In this document: one piece after another, positions 1 to 8,586 of the stretch
Position numbering within the stretch: position 1 is the first letter of the stretch
Layout of the letters: every line of letters begins with the position of its first letter
Source: CAJINA01 sp964636125
Lineage (GTDB): Bacteria; Desulfobacterota; Desulfobacteria; Desulfobacterales; CAJINA01
Reading direction: 5' to 3'
Length of the DNA stretch: 64,000 bases
Assembly: GCA_964636125.1 (NCBI GenBank)
Contig: CAZWPX010000026.1
Span: 1-64,000 of the forward strand
The notes under the pieces: model-generated
Told to the model about the DNA's origin: nothing
The model's database searches: none
Seen by the model: only the letters and a program-made list of their open reading frames with translations
Program-made: the position numbers and the translations under genes

Positions 1-665
1 ATCTTTCCTGGATCCAACTCGGGCCGTGGGGCTGCGCCGATGAATCCGGCTACGGGCGCGGGGCCAGTTTTGCCGCTTACAGCGTTTACCCGAACGGTAT
101 TCTGATCGACCCCGATACCGGTTGTCGGATTGTGAACGAATGGGCGGACCGCAGGCAGCGCAGTGACGCCATTTTAAAAACGGAACATGTCTGTGTGGGC
201 GTTGTGGACGACCGGGGGGCTCGAAAGGCACTCATCAGTCTGACGCCCTGTTTAGAGAGTGGAAAGGTCAAACCGTTTGCTAAACTGGCCGCTCTCGCGG
301 CCGCTTACAATATGCCACCCCTTCAATTAGAAGCCACTGTGACGCATTACAACCAGTGTGTTGAGAGGGGCGAACAGGACGGGTTCGGCAAGTTGCTGAA
401 AGATGCCCAACCCATTGACCGTCCGCCTTTCTATGCCATCCGGCTGTGGCCTAAAGTCCACTATACACCCGGTGGCCTGGGGATCAATGCGGATGCACAG
501 GTACTCGACCTTGATGGCCGTCCCATCGAACACCTTTTCGCCGCCGGTGAAGTATGCGGAGGTGTGCACGGTGCCAGCCGGTTGGGCAGTTGCGCCCTCA
601 CCGAGGGGATTATATTCGGCCGCATTGCCGGCCAGAACGCCGCCCGAGAAGGAACGGCCGGGTAA
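1..665 (+). CDS. Flavocytochrome c / fumarate-reductase-like FAD protein, C-terminal part (5' cut by window edge)
   Basis: The reading frame is open from the left edge (frame of base 3) to the stop at 663-665, so only the C-terminal ~220 residues are seen. They match the end of the FAD_binding_2 family (FrdA, flavocytochrome c3, 3-ketosteroid dehydrogenase). An N-E-W-A-D-R-R segment resembles the conserved active-site arginine region. The PKVHYTPGG motif carries the substrate-binding histidine, and the C-terminal GGVHGASRLG motif is the FAD/substrate loop with the second arginine. The likely reaction is FAD-dependent reduction or dehydrogenation of an unsaturated acid or ketone; the substrate cannot be told. 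The next gene follows after 35 bp on the same strand, so both are probably one operon. Confidence 0.85.
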   Translation, partial: LSWIQLGPWGCADESGYGRGASFAAYSVYPNGILIDPDTGCRIVNEWADRRQRSDAILKTEHVCVGVVDDRGARKALISLTPCLESGKVKPFAKLAALAAAYNMPPLQLEATVTHYNQCVERGEQDGFGKLLKDAQPIDRPPFYAIRLWPKVHYTPGGLGINADAQVLDLDGRPIEHLFAAGEVCGGVHGASRLGSCALTEGIIFGRIAGQNAAREGTAG

Positions 666-700
666 CAACCGGGGATAAATACCTGGAGGGTATTGAAATT

Positions 701-1462
701 ATGAAGCGCATACCTACCATTGGTTTTATCAGTGCGCCGGCCTGGTTTGATCCGGCCCCTGCGGAATTTCCCACCGTTGTAAAAGAGAAGGTCCGGATCC
801 AGCAGGCACCGCTTCTCTTGCCGGAATTCAATTACCGTCTTACCAGTATTGCCGCCGTTCAGGATCACCTCGCTCTCTGCGCTCGCAGCCTGAAATCCAT
901 GGGCTGCGATCTGGTGGCCCAGGTGGGCAGTCCCTTTGCATGGGCCGGCACCGGATCGGAAGCAGAGGCCCGCTCCCGTCAAACCTCTATGGCGGCATCC
1001 GGAAATATTAACACCGTCATGACAGCTCTTGCCATCGTCGACGGGCTCAGGGCTCTTGGTATCAAAAAGGTGGCCGTCAACTGCACCTATTATGAAGCTG
1101 ACTGGCGCGACGGTTTTGTCGCCTTTCTACGGATATGCGGTTTTGAGATCCTGCATGCATCCACGCTTTCCGATCAGGGGTTGACCGCACCCGATTCGAA
1201 AATGGAAGATTACGGCTGGACGATGACACCGGACCTGGCCAGCCGGTCGATCCTGGCCGTGGCCGAAGCCTCTCCGGAAGCCGAGGCAATTGTCGTAACG
1301 GGTGCCGGTACGAGAACGCTGAATACTCTAACCGCTATGGAACTTGAAACCAAGCGCCCAATCATTGCTGCGGATACGATTCTATACTGGGCAATTGCGC
1401 GTGAATTAAATTTGACTTTAAAATCGCTGATGGGCTCTTTGGCAAAGTTGGCAAAATTTTAG
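701..1462 (+). CDS. Asp/Glu racemase / arylmalonate decarboxylase superfamily protein
   Basis: 253 residues. The ATG at 701 is chosen because GGAGGG lies 10 bases upstream; the frame is open further left but there overlaps the flavoprotein. The order of motifs follows the maleate isomerase/arylmalonate decarboxylase family: an AQVGSPFAWAG segment where AMDases have MGTSLSFYRG, a central GLRALGIKKVAVNCTYYE strand, and VVTGAGTRTL near the end. Family members use a cysteine in the last motif (SCGGL or SCTGL) and often one in the first. Here both positions lack cysteine, so the chemistry is probably altered or lost. It likely works on a small dicarboxylic acid together with the flavoprotein upstream, which is inference. 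Confidence 0.75.
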   Translation: MKRIPTIGFISAPAWFDPAPAEFPTVVKEKVRIQQAPLLLPEFNYRLTSIAAVQDHLALCARSLKSMGCDLVAQVGSPFAWAGTGSEAEARSRQTSMAASGNINTVMTALAIVDGLRALGIKKVAVNCTYYEADWRDGFVAFLRICGFEILHASTLSDQGLTAPDSKMEDYGWTMTPDLASRSILAVAEASPEAEAIVVTGAGTRTLNTLTAMELETKRPIIAADTILYWAIARELNLTLKSLMGSLAKLAKF

Positions 1463-1556
1463 TGGGGTCGTCCAACCTCTGTATCCAGACAGGCAATGAC
1501 AACGACTTTTTACTGCCAGTAATAAGGATGGCCAGGGTTGTAGCTGATGTCACCCC

Positions 1557-1577
1557 ACCGCCAGCCGTGTTGGCGGT
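1557..1577. terminator. Short GC-rich hairpin between convergent genes
   Basis: A 7-bp perfect stem (ACCGCCA / TGGCGGT) with a 7-base loop sits between the racemase-like gene and the convergent hybrid kinase. No T-run follows on either strand, so terminator activity is only a guess from its position. Confidence 0.3.
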
Positions 1578-1635
1578 CAGGCAGGGGCCTTCGGGTTGCC
1601 AGGCACCTTTGACTGTTTATAGAACTGGATAGAAA

Positions 1636-4587
1636 TTACTCCGCCGACCGGGCGCCGTCAAGGACCTTGCGGATGGTCTTGGAAATATCAAACAGGCTAA
1701 AGGGTTTCTGGATGAAGCCTTTGCAGCCTCTTTCAAGGATTTTGGTAGCCTGGCCGTTGATGGAGTATCCGCTTGAGAGGACCACCGGGAGTTCGGGCCT
1801 GATTTCCCGGATCCGGTCGAAGGTCTGGCCGCCGTCGATGCCGGGCATGATCATATCCAGGATAACCAGATCGATCCCGGTGGTTCTTTGCAGAACCGCC
1901 TCAATTGCCTGTTCGCCATCGTTGGCCACCAGGATACGGTACCCCAATCTCGTCAGCATCTCGCGCCCGACATCGAGGATCATCTCTTCGTCATCCACCA
2001 GGAGGATTGTCTCGGAGCCGCGGTAGACCTGTTTTTCCGGTTCCGCGGCTTCAGGAGTTCCAGATATCGCCGCCGGCAGATAGATATTAAAGGTGGTGCC
2101 GTGCCCGGGCTCGCTGTAGACCGTGATCATTCCGCCGTGGTTTTTAATGATGCCATAAGCCGACGCCAGTCCCAGCCCTGTGCCCCGGGTTTTTTCTTTG
2201 GTAGTGAAAAATGGGTCAAAAATCCGCTTTTTTACCTGTGCATCCATCCCGATACCCGTATCTGTGACGGATATGCGTGTATAATCACCCGGGGCGATTT
2301 CATAGGGTTTACAATAGCGTGCGTCTAATTTGACCACCCGGGTCTGCAGATAGAGAGCACCCCCGTCCGGCATCGCCTGCCAGGCATTCACAAACAGGTT
2401 CAGCAGTACCTGTTCAAGCTGGATCCGATCGGCGGCCACTACCGGCGAGGGGTCTTCCAGTTTGGTCTGAATGCGGATCTCTTTTTTGGTACGGCCAAAC
2501 ATCTCCACGCTGTCGAGCATAAGTTCATTCACAGCAATGGATTTGATTCTGTATTTGCCGCCCCTTGCAAAACCGAGGATCTGCCGGGTCAGTCCGGTGG
2601 CGCTGCGGACGTTTTCCTCAATGGCCCGGATATGTTCCGCCAGCGGATTGGACTTCGGCAGATCGAACGCCAGCAGTGAGGCCCGGCCCTGAATCCCCAT
2701 CAGCAGATTGTTGAAATCATGGGCAATACCCCCTGCCAGGGTGGCGATGGCCTCAAATTTTTGCGCCTGCTGCAGCTGCTGCTGCAATCTGAGACTCTCG
2801 GTAATGTCCTCATAGATCACAAACTGGTCACTGTTCTCCATGGTCACGGGCCGGAAATTGATCTCCTTGCGGGTGCCGTCCTTGCAGGTTACCGTAAATT
2901 CCCGCAAGCGGGCCTGGTCGGGTACGGCTTGCTGCTTGTCCTCAATCCAGGTCTGGACAGCCTCCCGACGCAAGGCTTCGTCCGGAAAGGCGGCCTGGAA
3001 CCAGTCCCGGCCGTTGGGGACATCGGCAAGGGTATACCCAAACATATCTTCGAAACTCGGGTTGACGTAGATGTAAACACCACCATCTCCGATCAAAGCG
3101 ATACCCAGGGGGGATTTTTCAACCAGGGTTCTAAACCGGGCTTCGCTCTCCTTCAAGGCTGTCTGAGCCTGTTTGCGCTCCGTGATATCCAGAGATACCA
3201 CCACGCTGCCGATGATCTCACCTTTCTCGTTGCGCAGGGGGTCGGCATGACCGACCCAGTCAAAACCGCCGCAAGACTCTTCATACGTGGCGGATTGTCC
3301 GTTTAAAGCCTTTGTCAGGGCGGCAATGGAGGGCACCCTGTCATCAGTCGTTCCCAAAAAAGAGTAAAGCGTCTCACCCACGGCCTGATCCGGCTGCAGA
3401 CCGAGTTTGGCCAGTCCGCCCCCACGCGAAGAAGTGACTCGCATTTCTGTATCCACAGCCCAGACAATTGCATTGACCTGTTCCAGGATCAGTCGATTCT
3501 GCCCCTCACTCCGGTTCAGGGCCTCCTCGGCGAGCTTGCGCTGGGTGATATCCGTGACGAATGACTGCACCCCCACCATCTTTTTGGAACCGTCGGCATC
3601 CTCGTCAAAAATAGACTCAGATGTGATCCGCACCCACAAGATCTCACCGGAGGCATGGAAAACCCTGATCTCGTAGGGTTCCGAACTTCCCAGGCCGTCT
3701 AACCGTTTCTGCAATCTATCCTGCGCAACATCCAGATCCGCGGGATAGATGATCGGTTGAAAAGGTTTGTGCAGCCAGTCCTCTGCGCGGTACCCGGTAA
3801 TGGCATAGATTTTCTTGTTTCCATAGGTAAACTCACCGTCCAAATTCATGGTGTAAATTCCCATGGGGGCATTTTCGATAAAGCCTTTGTACTTTTCTAC
3901 ACTCTCGTTTAACGCTTTTTGCTCCTGTAACAATTCGGCCGACAGCTGTATTTCCTTGGTGCGGGTGGTGACCAGACCTTTGACCAGCGTGGCCACGGAT
4001 ACCACTGCGAGGGCATTCAGAAAGATAAAATTGACGCCGCTGGCCATCATCACCTGGGGTGTCCTGAAAAAGGGAAAATCCGGGTTCACCCACCCGGCGG
4101 ATACAAGCCCGGCCATCACCGCCAGCGAGACCGCATTGAGCGCAATCGCGGCCAGGGCCGGTTTGAACCCGAGCAGGACCCCCACCAGCACCGCGAAAGC
4201 AAACAGCCAGGCGGGCCCGCCGCTGAGCGGCCCCACGGACAGGATCACCGCCAGACCGATGGCGTAGCACATCAGCAGAGCTAAACCCGCCCGGGCTTCA
4301 TAGCGCATGCGCGCCGAAAAAAGTATAAGCAGGGTCACCGCGTAGCACAGCCCGATTATAACGGCTAGCAGCCAGGCCTTTTCTTGTATATATACACCCA
4401 AGGAAGCCGCGATCGTAAGGGTGCCCATGACCAGCCCCGCGACCAGCATGGCAAACAGGATCCTGGCACGCCAATAGGCGAGGCTGTCCTGTTCGACCGC
4501 ATAGGGCGTGGCAATCTTCTCGATAGCCGCCTTCTGGAATTCAGTCCAGCGACCCATTGCGGTTGCGGCTAGGGATGTATACTTCAT
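1636..4587 (-). CDS. Membrane-bound three-PAS hybrid sensor histidine kinase with C-terminal receiver
   Basis: 983 residues. About six hydrophobic segments span residues 43-205, resembling a MASE-type membrane sensor. Three PAS domains follow (roughly 230-350, 360-472, 483-600; the first two end in DIT-Q/E-R-K linkers). The HisKA domain has the phospho-accepting histidine in IAHDFNN (about H623). The HATPase domain has N, G1 (DTGIGMD) and G2 (GTGLGLA) boxes. A receiver from about 862 has LVDDEE and the acceptor aspartate in VILDMIMPG. It autophosphorylates and passes phosphate to its own receiver; no separate response regulator adjoins it. It is the last gene of the leftward run, 24 bp after the ABC binding protein, which suggests that it reports on the transported solute (inference). 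Confidence 0.93.
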   Translation of the reverse strand: MKYTSLAATAMGRWTEFQKAAIEKIATPYAVEQDSLAYWRARILFAMLVAGLVMGTLTIAASLGVYIQEKAWLLAVIIGLCYAVTLLILFSARMRYEARAGLALLMCYAIGLAVILSVGPLSGGPAWLFAFAVLVGVLLGFKPALAAIALNAVSLAVMAGLVSAGWVNPDFPFFRTPQVMMASGVNFIFLNALAVVSVATLVKGLVTTRTKEIQLSAELLQEQKALNESVEKYKGFIENAPMGIYTMNLDGEFTYGNKKIYAITGYRAEDWLHKPFQPIIYPADLDVAQDRLQKRLDGLGSSEPYEIRVFHASGEILWVRITSESIFDEDADGSKKMVGVQSFVTDITQRKLAEEALNRSEGQNRLILEQVNAIVWAVDTEMRVTSSRGGGLAKLGLQPDQAVGETLYSFLGTTDDRVPSIAALTKALNGQSATYEESCGGFDWVGHADPLRNEKGEIIGSVVVSLDITERKQAQTALKESEARFRTLVEKSPLGIALIGDGGVYIYVNPSFEDMFGYTLADVPNGRDWFQAAFPDEALRREAVQTWIEDKQQAVPDQARLREFTVTCKDGTRKEINFRPVTMENSDQFVIYEDITESLRLQQQLQQAQKFEAIATLAGGIAHDFNNLLMGIQGRASLLAFDLPKSNPLAEHIRAIEENVRSATGLTRQILGFARGGKYRIKSIAVNELMLDSVEMFGRTKKEIRIQTKLEDPSPVVAADRIQLEQVLLNLFVNAWQAMPDGGALYLQTRVVKLDARYCKPYEIAPGDYTRISVTDTGIGMDAQVKKRIFDPFFTTKEKTRGTGLGLASAYGIIKNHGGMITVYSEPGHGTTFNIYLPAAISGTPEAAEPEKQVYRGSETILLVDDEEMILDVGREMLTRLGYRILVANDGEQAIEAVLQRTTGIDLVILDMIMPGIDGGQTFDRIREIRPELPVVLSSGYSINGQATKILERGCKGFIQKPFSLFDISKTIRKVLDGARSAE

Positions 4588-4611
4588 AAGAGGCTATTTC
4601 TTGGGCGGTTC

Positions 4612-5739
4612 CTAATTGGACAGCGGGCGGCTTCCGGTTTCAGGGGCCACGCCCGCAACTTTTGTCTTCGGCTGTGCGGCAGGGGATTCATCTACCGCAG
4701 GTGAATACTCCAGGATACTGGTTATACTGGTGATATCCGAAAGGCTGGCGGTCTGGGCAAATTGATTTTCAACCAGCCCCTCAATATCATTTGAAGTAGT
4801 CAGTCCAAATTTTAACATGAGATCGGCGATCTGCTGCATCTCGGCCTGGTCCGGTGTGTAGCGGTCGTAGACAATCCGGCCAGCCTTGGCGTTCAGGGCA
4901 TAATGAACAAGCGGCAGGGGTTGATTCCAGTATTTCGCCGCTACAGCCACGGCCTCGTCGGGGTTCTGCCGGGCCCAGATGCCCGACCGCACCGCCCCGT
5001 GCACCAGCGTCCGCACCAAATCCGGCTGCTGGTCGATCAGGCCCTGCTTGACCACCACCAGATTGCAGATAAAATTTTGCCAGACGTCCTCTACGTAGTA
5101 TAACAGGGATGCGTTGCCTTCCATGAGACTCTTGGCTGCGTATGGCTCCCCGACATAATAAGCGTCCAGCGCACCGCTGGCCAGGGCGGCCGGCATATCC
5201 GGGGGATTCATCTCCACAATGTTCACCTGGCCGCTCAGGCCGGCCTGCTCCAGGAGGAGCAGAATACTCAGATTATGTCCGGAGTAGCGCATGGGTACAG
5301 CCAGGGTATGACCCCGCAGATCTTTAAGGCTGCGGGCCTGCAGCCCCTTGCGAACCACCAGGGTGCTCTCGTGGCGGTTGCCGATGTAGACCACCCGGAC
5401 GTTCTCTTTCTGCTGTTTCAGCACAATTGAGAGGGGTGCAATCATAAAGGCCGCATGGATTTCGTCGTTCCGCAGGGCTTCGGCCATCTCGGCGAAACTG
5501 GCGAATTTAATGGCCTTAAATCGAATCCCATTGCCTTGTTGGCTGGCCTGGTCCAGGAGCGGGCTGGCCAGATTGGTGACCACCGGCATATACCCCATCC
5601 GAACCACCTGCCGCTGACCGGTATCAGTGTTGAGCCAATAGTGCAACGCAGAGATGGCCACAAGCCAGAACAGGGCCACCGCACCAAGCCGGGCCGCTGT
5701 CGATCGCAGGCCGGGTATGTCCGCAACCCTAAACCGCAT
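4612..5739 (-). CDS. ABC transporter substrate-binding protein, NMT1/SsuA/TauA type, membrane-anchored
   Basis: 375 residues. One N-terminal hydrophobic segment (about 18-36) without a lipobox or clear cleavage site suggests a membrane-tethered periplasmic binding protein. The body follows the SsuA/NrtA/TauA layout: a VRMGYMPVVTNLAS first strand, RKGLQARSLKDLRGHTLAVP, and VGEPYAAKSLMEG in the second lobe. The ligand could be nitrate, sulfonate, taurine or a pyrimidine precursor; the sequence does not decide. Its start overlaps the end of the ATPase gene by 11 bp, so the two are translationally coupled. A proline/alanine-rich tail of about 40 residues follows the fold. Confidence 0.88.
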   Translation of the reverse strand: MRFRVADIPGLRSTAARLGAVALFWLVAISALHYWLNTDTGQRQVVRMGYMPVVTNLASPLLDQASQQGNGIRFKAIKFASFAEMAEALRNDEIHAAFMIAPLSIVLKQQKENVRVVYIGNRHESTLVVRKGLQARSLKDLRGHTLAVPMRYSGHNLSILLLLEQAGLSGQVNIVEMNPPDMPAALASGALDAYYVGEPYAAKSLMEGNASLLYYVEDVWQNFICNLVVVKQGLIDQQPDLVRTLVHGAVRSGIWARQNPDEAVAVAAKYWNQPLPLVHYALNAKAGRIVYDRYTPDQAEMQQIADLMLKFGLTTSNDIEGLVENQFAQTASLSDITSITSILEYSPAVDESPAAQPKTKVAGVAPETGSRPLSN

Positions 5740-6523
5740 AGCTGACTCCCAGCATCAAAAAGAGTTCATCGCGCATATTGCTCAGACCAGAATCCCTGTC
5801 AAATTTTCTGGGGTGGGGAAAATCCAGATGCTGAACCATTTCCACCGTGGCCGGGCGGCCATTCATCACCACGATCCGATCCCCCATGATCAGGGCATCG
5901 TCAATGTCATGGGTGACCACCAGGGTCGTTTTCCCAATGAACTGGTGCATGTTGACGACCTCTTCCCGCATTTTCATATGGGTCAGGAAATCAAGCCCGC
6001 TGAACGGTTCATCCATAATCAAAATTTCCGGATTCACCGCCAGTGCCCGGGCCAGCTCAGCCCGGCGCTGCATGCCACCGGAAAGCTGGTGGGGGTAATG
6101 ATCTTCAAAACCTTCCAGTTCCACCATTTCAATGTATTCCCGGATCGTGGCGTCTTTCTCCTCCGGATCGGGGAGATGCCGCTGCCCCAGTTCGACATTC
6201 TCGTAAACGGTCATCCAGGGCAGCAGGCCGCTGTGCTGGAAGACAAAAATGTGATTTGGTCCGGGTCCGCTGACGGTTTCACCATCAATCACCACCCGAC
6301 CGGTTGTGGGATTGTCGAAACCGGCAATAATACGTAGCAGGGTTGATTTACCGCACCCGCTCGGCCCCAGGATACACACCATCTCGCCGTCCTTGAAATC
6401 AAGGTTGACGTCTTCAAGTACACGTACACAATCCCCGAGCTGATCAAGATTCTCTTTCTTACGCGGAAGCCGCCGCCGGTTCTCAAATTGCTTACTGATG
6501 CCCTGAATCTGTATGTGACCCAT
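5729..6523 (-). CDS. ABC transporter ATP-binding protein, NrtD/SsuB/TauB type
   Basis: 264 residues, the usual length. Walker A is GPSGCGKST, the signature is LSGGMQRRAELARAL, Walker B is ILIMDEPFSGLD, and the switch histidine is in VVTHDIDDAL. The N-terminus carries a ~20-residue charged insert (around residues 14-34) before the first strand is completed, slightly longer than usual. It energises uptake with the binding protein downstream and the permease upstream. A 153-bp inverted-repeat element separates it from the permease gene, so read-through across that hairpin is needed for one transcript. Confidence 0.93.
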   Translation of the reverse strand: MGHIQIQGISKQFENRRRLPRKKENLDQLGDCVRVLEDVNLDFKDGEMVCILGPSGCGKSTLLRIIAGFDNPTTGRVVIDGETVSGPGPNHIFVFQHSGLLPWMTVYENVELGQRHLPDPEEKDATIREYIEMVELEGFEDHYPHQLSGGMQRRAELARALAVNPEILIMDEPFSGLDFLTHMKMREEVVNMHQFIGKTTLVVTHDIDDALIMGDRIVVMNGRPATVEMVQHLDFPHPRKFDRDSGLSNMRDELFLMLGVSYAV

Positions 6524-6552
6524 GTAAATTAGGTATCCTGTGCCATCTGTTA

Positions 6553-6705
6553 CTTAGTACCCATCCATAAACGGCATCTTTTGGCCCAGAGCGGCGTTTT
6601 CGCTCTTTTGAAATCCTCGGAATAGCCCGCTATGCCTGCGGTTTCAAAATCGCTCAAGCCTTGCTCTGAACCAAAATCTACCATTTATGGACGGACACTA
6701 CTTAG
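6553..6705. repeat. MITE-like long imperfect inverted repeat
   Basis: Two arms of about 64 bases are imperfect reverse complements around a loop of roughly 25 bases. The shared core CCATAAA-GG-A--TTTTGG is followed by CAGAGC in both arms. Outer ends are CTTAGTA and CTAAGTA. No transposase is inside. The right end runs over the permease stop codon, so the element supplies the last codons (I-S-K-stop). Its structure suggests a small non-autonomous insertion or a REP-type element. Confidence 0.7.
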
Positions 6706-7486
6706 AAATTGTACCCCACTCCGCAGCATCGATCTCTCCCATGCGGCGCATCAACGTGTCGAGCAGCAAGCCAATCAGTCCGATGACAATCATACCGTTC
6801 ATGACATAATCCATGCGCAGCGCATTTCTGGCATCCAGGATCAGGTATCCGAGACCCGACTGTACGGCAATCATCTCGGCGGCCACCACAACAAGCCAGG
6901 CAATGGTCACGGTCAATCGCAAGGACGTAATAATAGATGGAACGATCGCAGGGATCACAATTTTGGTAATGATTTCGCGGCGCGACAGGCCGAAGTTGGC
7001 GGCCACCTGGAAATAGATTGGATTAATACGCTGCACAGCGATGGTTGTGGACACCACCAGCGGGAAAAAGCTCGACAGAAAAATCAGGAATATCGCCGGG
7101 GGGTCGCCAATGCCAAACCAGAGCATCGCCATGGGAATCCATGCCAGCGGTGAAATGGGGCGTAAAAACTGGATCATGGGATTCATTAAAAGCCGGGCCC
7201 CCTTGAGCCGCCCCAGGAGGATGCCCAGGGGAATGCCCAGAATAGCCGCCAGGTAAAAACCCGCTGTAACCCGGAACAAACTGGCCACCGCGTGCTTTAG
7301 CAGTGCCCCGGAGACCAGCAGTTCCCAGAAGCTGGCCAAAACCTGTCCCGGCCCCGGAAGCACGTGGGGACTCAACCGTCCGGATTGAGCGGCCAGCTGC
7401 CACACCAGCACACAGGCCGCAAAGACGATAAGGCCGCTCCCGCGTGAAAAATCAGGCTTCGTACTGCAAGCACCGGGATCAGGCAT
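6698..7486 (-). CDS. ABC transporter permease, NrtB/SsuC/TauC type
   Basis: 262 residues with about six membrane segments (around 18-36, 78-98, 108-128, 133-153, 190-215, 230-250). The BPD_transp_1 loop is EMIAVQSGLGYLILDARNAL, where EAA-motif families have EMI--SGLGYLI. It forms the membrane channel for the ATPase and binding protein encoded downstream. Its start lies 8 bp inside the 3' end of the parA-like gene, which ties the transporter to the chemosensory genes. Its last codons come from the inverted-repeat element. Confidence 0.92.
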   Translation of the reverse strand: MPDPGACSTKPDFSRGSGLIVFAACVLVWQLAAQSGRLSPHVLPGPGQVLASFWELLVSGALLKHAVASLFRVTAGFYLAAILGIPLGILLGRLKGARLLMNPMIQFLRPISPLAWIPMAMLWFGIGDPPAIFLIFLSSFFPLVVSTTIAVQRINPIYFQVAANFGLSRREIITKIVIPAIVPSIITSLRLTVTIAWLVVVAAEMIAVQSGLGYLILDARNALRMDYVMNGMIVIGLIGLLLDTLMRRMGEIDAAEWGTISK

Positions 7487-8534
7487 GCGCCCGGCTCCTG
7501 CGCGGAGCTCCAGCGCTGGCGGGCTTATGCACCTTCAGGACTTCCCCGGCCAACGCCTGGTATTGGGCCGCCACCTGGCTTTCGGGATCGTAGACGATTA
7601 CCGGCTGGCCGACTATTTGAGACTCCGATATCTTATGATCAACCTCGATCACCGTCCTGAATGCTTTGCCTTTGTAGCGTCGCTTGATGTTTTCATGGAC
7701 CACCCGGGCGGCTGTTTTGTCCGCATCGTACATGGTCACCAATACCCGGTATTCTATTTTCCGGGACTCTTTTTTGCGAATGTAGTTGATGGCTTTTTCC
7801 ATTTGCCCGACACCATGCATGGAGAAGGATTCACACTGGCTCGGGATGATAATGAAATCGGCTGCGATCAAAGCGTTCAGGGTGAAAAATTCGATCGACG
7901 GCGGGGTATCAACCAGGATGAAATCGAAGTCCCGGCGGACATTGGACAAAAACCCCTTTAGAACATGCATCGGCCGTTTGCCGTTGTTATTTCTGCGGCC
8001 TAAAAGTGCCATCTTGGGATTGGACGGCAACAGCCACACGTTCTCATAGCTGGTTTTAGAGATAATCTTCAGGAGGTCTTCGCGTTTCTTCCCGGCCACG
8101 TGGTAAAGTGAGGTGTTCGTGCGCTCGCCCAGTGACGATGTGAGATTCCCCTGGATATCAAAGTCAACCAGCAGCACCCGTTTTCCCTGGGATGCAAGGG
8201 CCATCCCCAGGTTCAAACAGGTTGAGGTTTTGGCGACACCGCCCTTTTGATTTCCGATGGCGATGATGAGGCCCTGCCGTTTGACCGGCGGCCGGGCCAA
8301 AGCCTGCTTGGCGTCCTTGGCGGCAGCAGCCGCTCCAGGGCGCGGCTGTGCCTGGGCTTTGCTGTCAGGAGACGTCCTGGGTGGCTGCTTTTCAGAGGGG
8401 GACTGGCCTGGCCGGAGCCCCTCGGATGTAAATACTTTGCGACAGCTCGAGCAACGCAGCTTAAAGGAGCCTTGCGGCAGGTTGTCTTCCTTCAGGTAAA
8501 ATTGAGTACTGCAACCCGGACACTTGATAATCAT
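7479..8534 (-). CDS. ParA/MinD-family ATPase with N-terminal zinc ribbon
   Basis: 351 residues. Residues 1-40 form an MJ0042/DUF3426-like zinc ribbon (cysteines 5, 8, 28, 31). An alanine/proline/glutamine-rich linker runs to about 88. The ATPase has the deviant Walker A NQKGGVAKTST (about 93-103), switch I around LVDFDIQGNLTSSLGE, and Walker B FILVDTPPSIE. ParA-like proteins of chemotaxis operons position cytoplasmic or polar signalling arrays, for example ParC and PpfA; this role is inferred from the location between cheB and the transporter. The zinc ribbon may bind nucleic acid or a partner. No ParB gene is nearby. Confidence 0.9.
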   Translation of the reverse strand: MIIKCPGCSTQFYLKEDNLPQGSFKLRCSSCRKVFTSEGLRPGQSPSEKQPPRTSPDSKAQAQPRPGAAAAAKDAKQALARPPVKRQGLIIAIGNQKGGVAKTSTCLNLGMALASQGKRVLLVDFDIQGNLTSSLGERTNTSLYHVAGKKREDLLKIISKTSYENVWLLPSNPKMALLGRRNNNGKRPMHVLKGFLSNVRRDFDFILVDTPPSIEFFTLNALIAADFIIIPSQCESFSMHGVGQMEKAINYIRKKESRKIEYRVLVTMYDADKTAARVVHENIKRRYKGKAFRTVIEVDHKISESQIVGQPVIVYDPESQVAAQYQALAGEVLKVHKPASAGAPRRSRAHA

Positions 8535-8586
8535 GGTAACTTCCTCCGTCGCATCTGGCGCGACTCCCGGACAGGGGGCAAATGCA

